Below the pieces are notes generated by a model. That model was not told the origin of the DNA and ran no database searches. It worked only from the letters and a program-made list of their open reading frames with translations. The position numbers and the translations under genes are program-made. From positions 124,001 to 188,000 of the forward strand of contig NW_017962919.1 in the NCBI RefSeq assembly GCF_001661345.1: a stretch of 64,000 bases of DNA. Direction: 5' to 3'. This DNA is from Ascoidea rubescens DSM 1968. Its lineage: Eukaryota; Ascomycota; Saccharomycetes; Ascoideales; Ascoideaceae. Below, piece by piece: positions 50,130 to 61,400 of the stretch; position 1 is the stretch's first letter; the number at the start of each line of letters is the position of its first letter.

Positions 50130-52800
50130 AATGACCGTTGATTAAACGATGGTTTAAGATGGCGATGACTAAGCACGTTGACATTCACTTCTTCATGTTG
50201 AGAGAAATGTATGCTGCGACAAATGTCATTGGCAGTCGAAAAGAACATTGCAATACGCCTAAGGCACTACTCAAATCCTCTATATTATGCGAAGTAAAAA
50301 GACGTTACGACGTAAATAATGGTATAGAGATCTTCGCATAGATCATTCCAACATTTAAATAATTGAAGTAGGCTTTATGTATTACGCTGTTTAAAACGAT
50401 AATTAATACACCAATTGCTGAATTGCATGAGGAAGAGGTTAAGAACCAAATAGACATCCTTTACGCTCTTTAACCTAAATTCAGTTCCCTTGGTTCTTAG
50501 CAGCTCTTCTCTATATTGAGCATAAAAAAGTTGCACAAAAGCGTGGAAAAAATTGATTAGCTTTCTTTCGATTCAAAAATATCGAAGGAAAGGATTTCTT
50601 GTTGACTAATGACGTATTCTAATTGATTAATAAGTAAAGCAAAGCGAGATTGTCAACAAATTCTTCAGGCTTAATTAACGTGAAAAATGAATTCTAATAG
50701 CAAATCTCCAGTTAGCCAAAGATAATTGCTTCAACAGTGGCCGCTTTGCTTGTTGGAGCACAAACTGTGCAAAACCAAGTTAACTCAATCGTATCGAAAG
50801 TTTGAATTAGTTGACCTTCCGTAAGGCTTCAACGTTGCTATTAAAAATAGGTCAACATCGGATTGTGAGAACATCTCCTCAGTTCTTCATTTTTCCTATG
50901 TTGAATATGTTGTTGATTGAGGAGCAGGTAGTGATGTTCTACTCAGTGGTGAGTTTCTGACTGATCAAAGACATAAAAGCAGATTAGTGAACCCTCTCAT
51001 ATTTGACGACTTCAATAGAACAGAAACATCTGTGAACGATTGTGGTTTAAACTTATTTCATCTCATACGTTTCCCAAACTCACCAAGGAATGTCATGAGT
51101 CATGTTTAATTGGCTGCAATTAGTGTCACTATCCTGCGTGAATGCGACAAAGTATCGATTGACATCTATGTTCATTCATTTGTGAATCTGCCAAAATCAA
51201 TAGTTTAGTGATGTTATGGGCAAAATAGAGCAAAACAATTTGAATTCGCTGTTGAAATCAAATTGCTTGATATTCAACAGACCAAGAGTGAGTTTTCTAT
51301 TAACATGTAACCAGCTAACTAAAACCGAATAGTGTGCCGTCCACACGAGAAGTGCATCAATGAAATGACAACCCTGGTCGGCGGTTGTTAACCTGACACA
51401 AGTTTCAAATGTTGGAACTGAGCAATTAATCACCGCGCTGCATTTCTTTGCTTATTTGCTTTGGAAAAGTAATGGTGATTATCAATTAATTGCTTGGAAC
51501 CAGAGAATAGGAATATTGATCGAAAGTTTTTGAGATTGAATCTGCATGCAAAAGAATATCAATAATTGAATTGCGATCAATATTCAAATGAATACTTAGT
51601 ATTTCAAACCAATCATGTCTTTTTATTGGAAATCCGAGTGAATTCAATACAAAGATGGTTAACAATTTTGTCATCAAAAAAAGTCTACATCCATCAAGCC
51701 ACAGCAGTTCGATCATCTTTTAATCGTCAATAGGATGACGGTTGAGCAAACAACTCGATACCAATATTAAACAAATAGGCAGTGACACAATTGCTGCAAA
51801 TTCTTGTTAGAGCTTGGCATTTAGGCAATCTATGTGCATACTCAATTATATTCCGATGAAAAACTAATATGGATCTCCGACCGACATTCTTAACCATTAA
51901 GTAATGATTGCTGAAGGCGTTGCTCCAATTGATGCTCTAACACTTGCTTTCAATCAAAATCTGACGCAACACTTGTTTAACGAAGATGTCAATGGAGCAT
52001 TTATTGGATTTCATTTTTCAAATTGAATTGTATTTATGATCGAAAAGAACTCAAGCTTATCCATGTAAATATTAGAAATTTATTCCCGTTGAAAACGATT
52101 CAACTGCAAGATGCTATAATAAGAAATCTTTTACTTCTCGAAGAAACAATCACTCTGTGATTGAACCGCATTTGTTGAAGTGAAACACCAATTGTATCAG
52201 CTTGGAAATAAAGACTGCCAATGGATATTGTTGACAAAATGATATTGGCAATTCCTGTAATAAAACATCAAGAGATAATTTACATTTCTGTGCCGTTTTT
52301 ATTGTTGTTGATAAGTGCATTAAACTGGATGCTAAGCGTATAGCTGAATCAAAATTAAGCGAAGAATTGTTTACTGGCAAACAATCTGAGATGGATTTCA
52401 ATTCTATCATGAAACGGACATTAACTACGATGAGTACAAAACAAAGCTTCTAATCCTCATTTTAACATGAAAAATTGTATTGTGAGCAGCACTATCTTCA
52501 CTGACAATGGAAGCATGCATTACTTGATTTGAATTAGATCATCAACAATTGTTGAAGGGTGTGATGATCAGTCAACTTAATCAATGACTGGAAATAATTA
52601 TCATATTGAAGATGCTTCCCCAAGCTCAATCGATGCTTTCGTTGATGACGAAGGGTTTGTAATAGAATCAAAACCAAAGCATATTCTTCCAGGAACTTTG
52701 CACGTATCCCTCCAGGCCCAAGAAATGGATGATCAGCTTTATCTGAGGGAAACGAAACAAATTCCATTAATCAAAATGGTGATGAATCATTAATTTTTTT
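50130..52800 (+). mobile_element. Ty1/copia fossil, copy 12 (lineage I), gag to RT start
   Basis: The gag start at 50.14-50.25 kb has RWFKMAMTKHVDIHFFMLRE and MYAATNVIGS, which line up with the W-x-L-F-x-T-x-x-T and A-A-T-N-V positions of copy 4. A protease-like stretch lies near 50.93-50.96 kb (GAGSDVLLSGEFLTDQ, at the place of D-S-G-A). At 52.58-52.79 kb an open stretch has DAFVDDEGFVIESKPKHILP and LQAQEMDDQLYLRE, which correspond to the V-D-D-x-A-x-L-L-L-S-K-S-K word just before RT in copies 4 and 8. RT core and RNase H are missing, and the gag of copy 13 follows 0.8 kb later in the same direction. It is broken many times. Confidence 0.6.
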
Positions 52801-53560
52801 GTCATCCGTCGTATACCACGTATTTCAAGGATATTAATGTTCATACCAGAACATGAATCAAATAGTTCTGATTGGCTTATGCTAATAGTGGGTTAAAATG
52901 ATCAGTTGAACAACTCGGCCACCACTATATTGTTGAACTTTGCCAAGTGTGAAATTGACAACTTTAGTTTCCTACAGATGGTTTACTTTCGAGTTACTTC
53001 TGTCATTCATTCCAAATTACCAAGTTCTGAGCAACACCTAAATATACAATTTTTAGCTTTCAGCATCAAGAGCACTGTTAATTTTATCAAATATTTAAGT
53101 TTTATTAATATCAGAACCTCAACTATTACTCTAAAAGTTATTCTGTTTTAGCAATTGGGCATTATCAATTCTTTGATAGTATTATTCCATTTTGACTTTT
53201 GAGCGTTGTCTAATGTGTTGGTGAAGTTATGAAATCATGTCGGACTGTAAACTCCTACCAAATATTGTCCTTAGATTAAGTGTAACTTATTGCAACACAG
53301 CGTCTTCTATTTTAAGTATTACCCTCGTCATTTGCTTTTGAAATAAATCCGTTTCACTTTACTTTTTTTTCTGATGTGATAGTCACAAAAAGCTTTTCTT
53401 ACTTTGGACTGGTTATGTAAAGATTGAATGTATTTTAATATGTATTTATTGTTTCGAACCGAATACAAATGAAGTATTGATTAGATTTCACTAAGCAGTG
53501 ATTTACTAAAATAATAATTAGTATTGAACGTCAATATTTATTGGCTTTTCAATGATCACT
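52801..53560. other. AT-rich flank before copy 13, possible leader or LTR
   Basis: No gene is recognised. An 81-codon open frame (52906-53151) is Phe/Ile/Ser-rich and looks like chance. The position between the broken 3' side of copy 12 and the gag of copy 13 suggests the 5' LTR of copy 13. A GAATACAAATGAA word at about 53.46 kb is faintly like the GATACAAATAAA block of copies 4 and 6. Confidence 0.3.
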
Positions 53561-54960
53561 GTCCACGACGTTCAAATCTGCGGCCATCGTTCGATATTCA
53601 CCAAAGACAGTTTAAAGAAATGAGTAAGTCAATTCAATTAATAAACATTGCTATGTCCCGGACTGGTGCTGAATGGAGGTTGTTTAAGACATGGTCTGCA
53701 AAGAAAATCACCAAATATCGAGAATGCTGTAGGGCCTAATTTCATGCCAGTCGTTGCTACTATTGATCTCAATCGTACTCCAAAAACAATTGCCCTATTG
53801 TTGAAACAGTAATCAAATCTGCTGTTGAGATGGAAGTAATCGCAAAGTATGATGAAGACATTGGTAATGAAATGTTCCTCAAGATGCGTCAAAGATTCCT
53901 GATTCGAAGAAATATTCAAAATGTTAATCGTCTTTGAAATGTGAGGGGACCATCAGCTACTCAATTAAATGACAAACATTTCAGAAAGCTAATTAAAGAT
54001 GGACACAGCTCATTATCAAGGAGTTAGATCCATTGGACATATACTGCTCTTCTAACGTTGCAAGTAATTCTCTTGCACATTGATTTAGAAGCAATCGTAT
54101 AAGGAAGAAACAATTTGCTGTCACTGATGGAATGCCTTCTATATCAGTTGATTAGATATTTAGAGTCAATAATGAAGTGAAGTAACATAGATTGTTAGCC
54201 AGTTGATCAGAATCAATTATCCTAAACAATGATTTTTGGAAGGAAATAGCAGCTTATCAAGAGTTATGTGTTTCAACAGTGGTGGTGTTGGTGATTACAG
54301 CAGGTTTAGCGAGTCGCAAGCGAATTTTGACTCGGTCGATGGGCTCAAATTATTGAGTGTCCAGATTGCTTCAACCCAGTTATCAAAAGTGGAGGAAAAT
54401 CAAATCTTGTCAAAGTCGTTTCGAATTATCATCAAACGCAACAATTTAATTTACTTAATTGAGGTTTTTTGACTTAGGTAGTAAACAGCGGTGAGTTGGT
54501 CACTCTGGAAGAAAATGCACACACTCGACCATTAAAGGTGCCGAAGGTGACGACATTTAGAAAACGAAAAATGCTGTTAATGCCAGCTGCTTTCAATTAC
54601 TTGATATCATGATTTTATAAGTCGCTAAAACATGGCGGTTGTCAAGGCAAAGATGCCATTATATTTAACACCCTCTGATATAAAAATTGCAATCCATTAA
54701 TAGACACGAATGGTGTCTGAAATCATGAATGACGGGACAGCAATAAAATATAGCTGGTAACAGCGAAGAAGTAGAAACTGATTTGGTGCTCAAGACTGAT
54801 TATGAATTACTATAAACTCACAAGCGCGACGCTCATGATTCTATCAGTCAAAATCATTCGTTAGCCAGCAATCAACCAAATCCAAGCAGACTCAAACGCG
54901 CGGCAAAAAGCTGTTGATGCTGTCGTTCGGTTTTAAAGAAATCACTACATTCCAAATGTC
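53560..54960 (+). mobile_element. Ty1/copia fossil, copy 13 (lineage I), gag and protease region
   Basis: A 71-codon stretch at 53524-53739 has INIAMSRTGAEWRLFKTWSA followed by KKITKY, almost the same plan as the gag start of copy 7 (K-I-G-T-G-G-K-W-L-F-F-K-T-W). Around 54.27-54.30 kb MCFNSGGVGDYSRF stands where the protease motif should be, 0.65 kb after the gag motif. No integrase, RT or RNase H follows before the next gag at 55.77 kb. It is broken many times. Confidence 0.6.
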
Positions 54961-54969
54961 ACAGCTAAC

Positions 54970-55730
54970 CGAAATTAGCTAATGTGGATCCTATCTCCGC
55001 CGATTTGGTTGGAGTGCGCCGTGAACAATTTTATTAATGATCGGGCTGCAGGATTATATATATTTTTCACTTTCATCGCACCTGAGATGGCTACAGCCAC
55101 TTCTACTTTTCATCTGCTATTTTGCAGGGATAAAACAATTGCTTTAATTATCATAGCTTCAAGTATTCTTATTCTGATAACCTTCCCAATTATTAGGTGA
55201 AACCATTCGACTCTTACATTTACCCTTCATATATTATTAAATGAAATCACTATTTTCCTAACTGCTTCCTATCTATTTCAACTGGGAGTTATTCTATTAG
55301 TTGCGAGATACTTTCCTGGTTCAGCAGAACTATCAGCAATGTCGTTTATAGTTACGAACCTACGCCCCTTTGTGATCAGATACAGCTCTATGTTGCTTTA
55401 GTTAAGTCCCTCATATTATAATATTATTTGCCTTGTCTAACTATTCTGCTTTTGGATTCCAGATATACTCCTCCCTCCACTTTGTTTTTGATGTCTGATA
55501 TAGGAGGCACAAATAACTTTTTATTATTCTACGTCTCCGTTATAATTATCGAAAATCATATAGTATCTGTTCACCTTTATCTGCACGATAAAATTATAAG
55601 ACAAATCTTAAAAATGATAATCAATTACTTATAATTATATACAATATACAGTCTCAATTCCACAGATTTCCATTCTTTATTTTTGCAATGCTTGAATTTT
55701 GCTCAAGTTTCGACATTGGCCGCAATGCCT
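54970..55730 (+). repeat. Leader or LTR block before copy 14, shared with copy 12
   Basis: A T/C-rich stretch carrying the words GTCTGATATAG and TACAATATACAGTCTCAATT in the same order and similar spacing as the block before copy 12. It ends about 40 bases before the gag start of copy 14. Open frames here (54982-55200 and 55428-55634) are Ile/Leu/Phe-rich and probably meaningless. Confidence 0.48.
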
Positions 55731-55739
55731 TTAACGAAA

Positions 55740-56950
55740 TCGCTTTGTCAATTCAATAAACGAAGATTGATTAGTTTGAAACTGGAGCTCGATGGTGGTT
55801 GTTTAGTTGTTGGCTTCCCTTGATAATTACAAAATAAACAGAGATCACGAAAAAGGCAATGGCGTTGAGAAAATGATTGGAGTTAAGTCCCCAACTACTG
55901 AATCCACGGAAGTTTGAAAATAAACAGCTTTTTTGACATTTACGAAATTAATCAACTGTTGAATTAACTCAAAAAGAGTTGGAACACCTAATTTACTTGA
56001 TATCAGCTCATCGCATGATTAGAAAGTATTGAATATCTTGCAGTTCTACCTAAGCTTTAAACAAAGACGTTGTATAATGTTCTAAGGTCAATGGATTTGC
56101 AGGCAATTCACTCCACACTACAAGCCGAACGGGATCTTTATCAACTGATGAGAGCCTCAAGAAAATTTGTGAACTCCAGGATGAGGATCCGATAACATAT
56201 TCATGTGACTGCGCTAAGTTGACCAGTAACATAAGCCAAGCAAAGATTATAAGACCTAAAGCCAATCGGTTCAGTTGAGAAATATTTGGTGAATGCTTCA
56301 CGAATTGCAGAAAACAAAAAGATCTCAACTGATAAACTAATTGAATTGTAGAAGTGTCGGCATGTCCTCAAAATTAATTTGAAAATGGATGCTAATCTGA
56401 TTCTTAGAGTGCTAATTGGGCTGAGAATCGTCTTCTCGGTTGTTAGATTTTTGATGGTAGTCTGACAACTCATGATCTATAGAGCGCTGTTGGTTGTTGT
56501 TGATTGTCTGGTATCGAGGATATCCAATTCTCACCATGAGATGATGTTCGTCTTTTCAAATTGACAATAATTTGCTAGAATTGTTCCTCTGAAAAAGGCA
56601 CACTGTGGATTGACAATAGTGATGGCATTGATTGTGAATATGTGAAAAACATTCAAATATAGTGGTGTGAAGTGCTAGAAAACGAAAAATACACTGGATC
56701 TCAACATCATGTGTGATTCGTTTCAAAATCACCCAAACCACGGTCAATGGTGGTTTCAATCCATTCAGTACCGTAGTGCAGCCGGAAATGAATTCACAGC
56801 CAGAAATAGTGAAAGTGGAAAAAAGGAGTGTGCGCATTGTTTTTCTGTTTCAGACAAAAGCACAATTTTCATGATTCCACAACAAATAATATTATTTTTT
56901 AGGAGGTACATCTCCGCTCGTTTAGCTTGTTTGATTAATGTTTAGATTTG
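55740..56950 (+). mobile_element. Ty1/copia fossil, copy 14 (lineage I), gag and pre-integrase part
   Basis: At about 55.78-55.83 kb ETGARWWLFSCWLPLIITK repeats the T-G-A-x-W-x-L-F gag motif. The bases around it match copy 13 (TCAATTCAATAAAC block, then ACTGGAGCTCGATGG against ACTGGTGCTGAATGG). About 0.95 kb later, at 56.75-56.85 kb, FQSIQYRSAAGNEFTARNSE lies where copy 6 has its V-S-V-S-N-L-L-K-A-G stretch; it could instead be read as the integrase D-x-G-x-E-F-T region. Nothing further of pol is seen before copy 15 on the other strand. It is broken many times. Confidence 0.48.
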
Positions 56951-57690
56951 GAATTTGGTATTGAAGAGCTTTTCAATAACTGATTCATCAATGTAGTTCA
57001 ATGTGTAACTTACTTCTATCATGTTTCTAATAATATTCAAAGCATATATTGGTTTTCATAACTATTTGAAATGAGCAGAAAAATGACAAATTCCTTGCGG
57101 GTTATACATCACAAATATTAAATAATGTTTGAAGAACACCTCATCCTGATTATAAAAAAAGAATTATCGAATATAGTGATAGCAATTGTAGAATGAGAAG
57201 GACTTCGACAACAAAAATAACTGTTGAAGGACATCATAAATGATCATAATTCCATTACCTTATTCATTGTTAGATAGGTTACAAGCGAGAGAATACAGTA
57301 ACTTTGCCTACAGGTTGATTAAGCCCAAATAATCAATGAGTATAATTTTATGGAACGCTTAACAAAGAGTCATTGTAAATTGAAGGATCTGTAACAAAGA
57401 ATAGACATAGTAAAAGTAATATTCGTAGAAGAATTCAAATCTGCATGGAATTTTGAAATCCAAGAATACATCGAAGTTGTCAAGATGATGCTGTTGGAAG
57501 CTTGGCAATTGGAGTGATTGCGTGAAACAATTTTGAGCGATAAACATTTACAGTAGTTATTTTTGGTTTTCTCCCTTCATCACTCAACCCGTAATTATTA
57601 CAGCAAATTAGTGAAAACAATAAACACTGTTGATGATCAGAGCATGAATTTAAAAAGTGGCTTCATCAAGTAAGTAGAGCACCGCCAGCG
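56951..57690. other. AT-rich junction between copies 14 and 15, no gene recognised
   Basis: Only short open frames are present, the longest (57359-57547, minus, 62 codons) being Phe/Tyr-rich. It lies past the RNase H end of copy 15, so a decayed 3' LTR may be here. No border is visible. Confidence 0.33.
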
Positions 57691-60620
57691 ACTTTGACGT
57701 TTGTATCAATGTGGCTGAAAAATTTTATTATTCGACGATTGACTTTCAATAGCTTGATCAATAATATGAGGATGCTTGCATTGAATTAGCGAACAGCGAT
57801 GGCAAAGAACTGTCAAAGTCCAAACAGTTGCACCGAAAAATTAAAACGAAGCAACTGGGTTTTGCAGCTCGTCAAATGTCATTTGAATCGATGATTCATC
57901 TTTCATTGCTTCAGTTATCGAAACATAGTCGACTTCAGGAGAAGAACACGGACCAAGCGATTGGTATTTTGAAGTGCATGAGCGGAAGTTAGCAATTATC
58001 ATTGTGAGGTAACCACATTGAGCTTTTTTTATGATAATATCTCATGGCTAATCAGTTCCATGAACAACAGTTGGTTCAATCCATAGCTCTAGAATCCATT
58101 CGTTTTTGCACTCCGTTGATCAGGACGTCCGAAATCAATGTGCTTTAGTTGATTATTAGGATCCCTCAGACGAATGACCACAGCTTTGGATTATCTTAAG
58201 TATTGTGACACTCAGAAAGCAGCGGATGGATGAAGGATTGAAGGAGTAGGATAATGCCCACTGAAAGTAGATGTAGTAAACAATCAAGCGCTTCCAGCAA
58301 TGCTGTCATTTATAGATACGTGCCAACAACTGAAGTATATTTGAAAAGGTCAATGGGGTGTTTGGGTGATGTTTCAAAGTCATTGTCTTGGTATTTGACT
58401 GAGGCTGCCTTGAATTGTTTCAGAGTTTGTATTTCGAAATGCAATCGAATTTTCTTGAAGAGAGCTTCAAAACATTTTCTGCCGATTGATTGGCTTCTCG
58501 AATGCAATTGCATAATACAATCTGGTGATCGCACATTCTTCAATGCGAATCAGTTCATTAAACCTGTCGTTCGCTTGTTAATACAATTCGTTGATTCTCC
58601 ACCAATTTAACTATCAATAAGAAAAATTGATTTAGCTGTTTTAGAGTAGGCAACAAACCTAGAACTACCAATTTTTGAGATTGATTACTGAAAAAAAAGA
58701 CATTTAGGCGCTTCCATCTCTTGATCTTTAGATGGATTCTCACATTCATTCCCACCGCGTATGATCCCACCTAAAACTACTCCTTCAACGTGAGCAATCT
58801 CGAGTTCAAAGAACTGATAATTCTATCAAATCATCAATGATTATTATTCTCATAATAATAACTAGCAACAGAAAGGGGTATTCATGTTGACATATGAACT
58901 CTTTTCTTTGTTAAATAGAATTTCTCCACACTTACATTTAATCCTCATTGAATTTCAGTTGAAGATTCCCTTTCAAATTTATTTAAGATGCCGCAAAAGA
59001 GTATGAGTCTATAGTTGGTCTTTCGTGCTATGGAATTGCTTCCGCATTTCAAGATACTACACTTTATGCACTTTAGATAAGTTCACACGTTCAAATTTAC
59101 TTTCTAGCTGTCATATAAAAGACACCGAACTGGCTTTATTGTTCTACGTTGCAAATATATTTGATGAGAACTACGCAGTATCATTAGATTACCAGAAAGC
59201 CGATTCAAATGAGCTATATATGAGTCATACGAATCAATTAGTTAATAAGATTTTTGACAGTCATCCATCTGATACATCAATCGATTGCCAATGGTTACTT
59301 CTCTGATTTGTGAAACTCACTCCAATCACTCTGATTGGCCTCAACAACGATAAAGATTATATTATTCTAATACATGATTCATCATTGATAAATGGGGGTC
59401 TGGTGAGGAATGGCTGTTGCTTAAACTATGGATGGCAAAACCCATCACTAATTAGGTTGATACTGATGAATGTATCCCAATAGGATTTTTCGCTGCAAGC
59501 GATCTCAACTTTTCTTGAAGAAGCTTTGTGTTTATTGCTGACAAACCAGTGAAAGCGGCGTGGGAATTGCAAGTATTAGACATTACGATCAGAACGACCG
59601 TGCTCCGATGTTCAGTGAAGTGAATGAAGATTTTTGTGATTTAGAAATGATCGACATTGCTATCATTCGCATCGTCCAATTGATTCCATCAATTATAAAA
59701 TTAATACTGAATTGATGCAAAACGCACATTGAAATGGATTCAGCTCATTTTGCAAGATTATAAATAGATTCCTACCAATGGGGCTTTTTTTGAGTTGCAA
59801 ACAAATCCTTGCAAACTATCTTAAGAGCCGAAGCTTAACTGGGAACCGATTCGACGATACGAAACAAATCTCATCTATATCAATTCATCAGTTATTTAGA
59901 GACGCTGAAAAGTTGAAGCACCAATGAATGTTAGCAGATTCTTCAAAGTCAAATAAACCCAAAATTGAAATTGAATTTGAAGATATAATGAGATCAGAGT
60001 TTTAGTGCTTCGACCGGGGTGACTTTCTTCATTGCCGAAGACCACGCCGAAACCGTAGAAAAGCAACCGTCTAACAAATATAGCTAATTGAGTGGCTGGA
60101 TGATTTCAGTGTGTTGAATGAACACTGATTGAAAGCACTATCTGAGGCGTTAATTTGATTGACGATCATTCGCATCTTTTACAAGCATTGTATTGAAGTG
60201 CGACGACCCATGTTGTGAAGGGTGTTGAAGTGACATCTGATCCCAATCATGGACATCTCCATCAATCTGCCAATGGTGACGATCTTTGGTCATCTGACAT
60301 ACATTTGATGTTATTTGTCTAAAATTATCTGATATCAACCTCATTCCAGTCTGACATAGCAATATCATTTGTCTTGCCAGTTCTACTGGAGATGGTCGCT
60401 GAGCTTTTAATGGAAGATTTGCACTATCCATTGATGAAGATCGTGTCATTACCGCTGAGTGTGGCAAAATCGTTAAAACTTCGTTTGCCTTGCCCAAAGG
60501 CAAGTTCGAAAGGAACTTGCTTTCAACAACCATTGTGATTTGCTTGAAGCTGACAAGATCCTTGGTCGTTTCTCTATGATCGAGAAGAGCACCATAACTC
60601 AAAATGTGGATGGGCTTCGC
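57690..60620 (-). mobile_element. Ty1/copia fossil, copy 15 (lineage I), integrase to RNase H
   Basis: On the minus strand, from high to low coordinates: a 150-codon integrase stretch (60.60-60.15 kb) with SFKQITMVVESKFLSNLPLG and QRPSPVELARQMILLCQTGM (E-R-x-N-x-x-V-x-E-M-A-R-x-M-L-L type). The RT end has FEIQTLKQFKAASVKYQ (compare FEAQALKEFKAPSAKG of copy 5) and LFKYTSVVGTYL (58.35-58.31 kb; Y-R-S-L-V-G-S-L-L-Y-L type). RNase H has SSPEVDYVSITEAMKDESSI (57.95-57.88 kb; S-S-x-E-A-E-Y-x-A-x-x-E-A-x-K-E type). The RT palm at about 59-59.9 kb is eroded. No gag is seen. It is broken many times. Confidence 0.82.
60150..60602 (-). pseudogene. Copia integrase core, broken (copy 15)
   Basis: One 150-codon open stretch spans SFKQITMVVESKFL, EVLTILPHSAVMTRSSSMDS (place of L-R-S-D-N-G-G-E-F-x-S) and AQRPSPVELARQMILLCQTG (place of A-E-R-x-N-R-T-x-x-E-M-A-R-x-M-L). 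The third part is the surest. This is one of the longest open runs of the window, yet the catalytic Asp region is poor, so it is not an intact enzyme domain. Confidence 0.66.
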
Positions 60621-61400
60621 AAGAACTAAACAACATGAAAGGAATTTGAAAGTTGTTTATTTGTTGAAAACAATACTAACGAATGAAGATGTCACTGCTC
60701 AATCTAATTAGTTGTTCGGGCGCACATCTCTGCTGACTATGTTAGGCTAATTAGTTTTATACTTCCAGATTTAATACTAAAAATCATTTTGTTAAGAAGC
60801 TCATTGATATAAAAGAGTATAAAATGTATTTGTATCGTGTTTCCAAATGTTTATGTAAATAAAAAAGAAATTTACTAATTATTTAAGGAATTTCGAGAAG
60901 TAATAAGTTAATTACGCTTATTCTATCTCTGACATGAAACATCGTGGAGAAGGATGTATCAAGAATGTACGACGTGAAATACTCAAAGAAAAACATGAAG
61001 ACACAGAATATGAGTGATTCAGCCAATTGAGATGATTCTGTTAAGAGGTTATGAACGCTCGTAAGTGCATAACAATAGCTGAATTCACTTCCCTGTCTTG
61101 AATAAGCAATGACTAACGTGTAGTAGCAATATTTCGCAATGCAACTGCTTCAATAGTGTAGCGTTATGTGACAATGGATAATGTTATTTTAATAGTCGTA
61201 GTCAATGATTTGATTAAGATCTAGTTCTCTAAATCCCTTTACGCCAAAGATATAACATTTGATCTTAAACAGCTTTTCTAAGATGACTATTTGAGAAGAA
61301 TATTTGCAAAAGAAACGCTTGACGGACGTTAAATATAAGATTTCCACCCTTCTTTACAAATTTCAAAGGAGAATGTAATTTGATAAAAATCAATACAATT
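60621..61400. other. AT-rich junction between copies 15 and 16, no gene recognised
   Basis: It lies upstream of the integrase of copy 15 and downstream of the RNase H end of copy 16, both on the minus strand. The gag-protease part of copy 15 is not seen. The stretch may be 3' LTR of copy 16 or worn 5' sequence of copy 15. Confidence 0.33.

Noticed and set aside
58254-58610. 118-codon plus-strand open frame
   Set aside because: It is antisense to the RT end of copy 15 (LFKYTSVVGTYL on the minus strand), which has a matching relative in copy 5.
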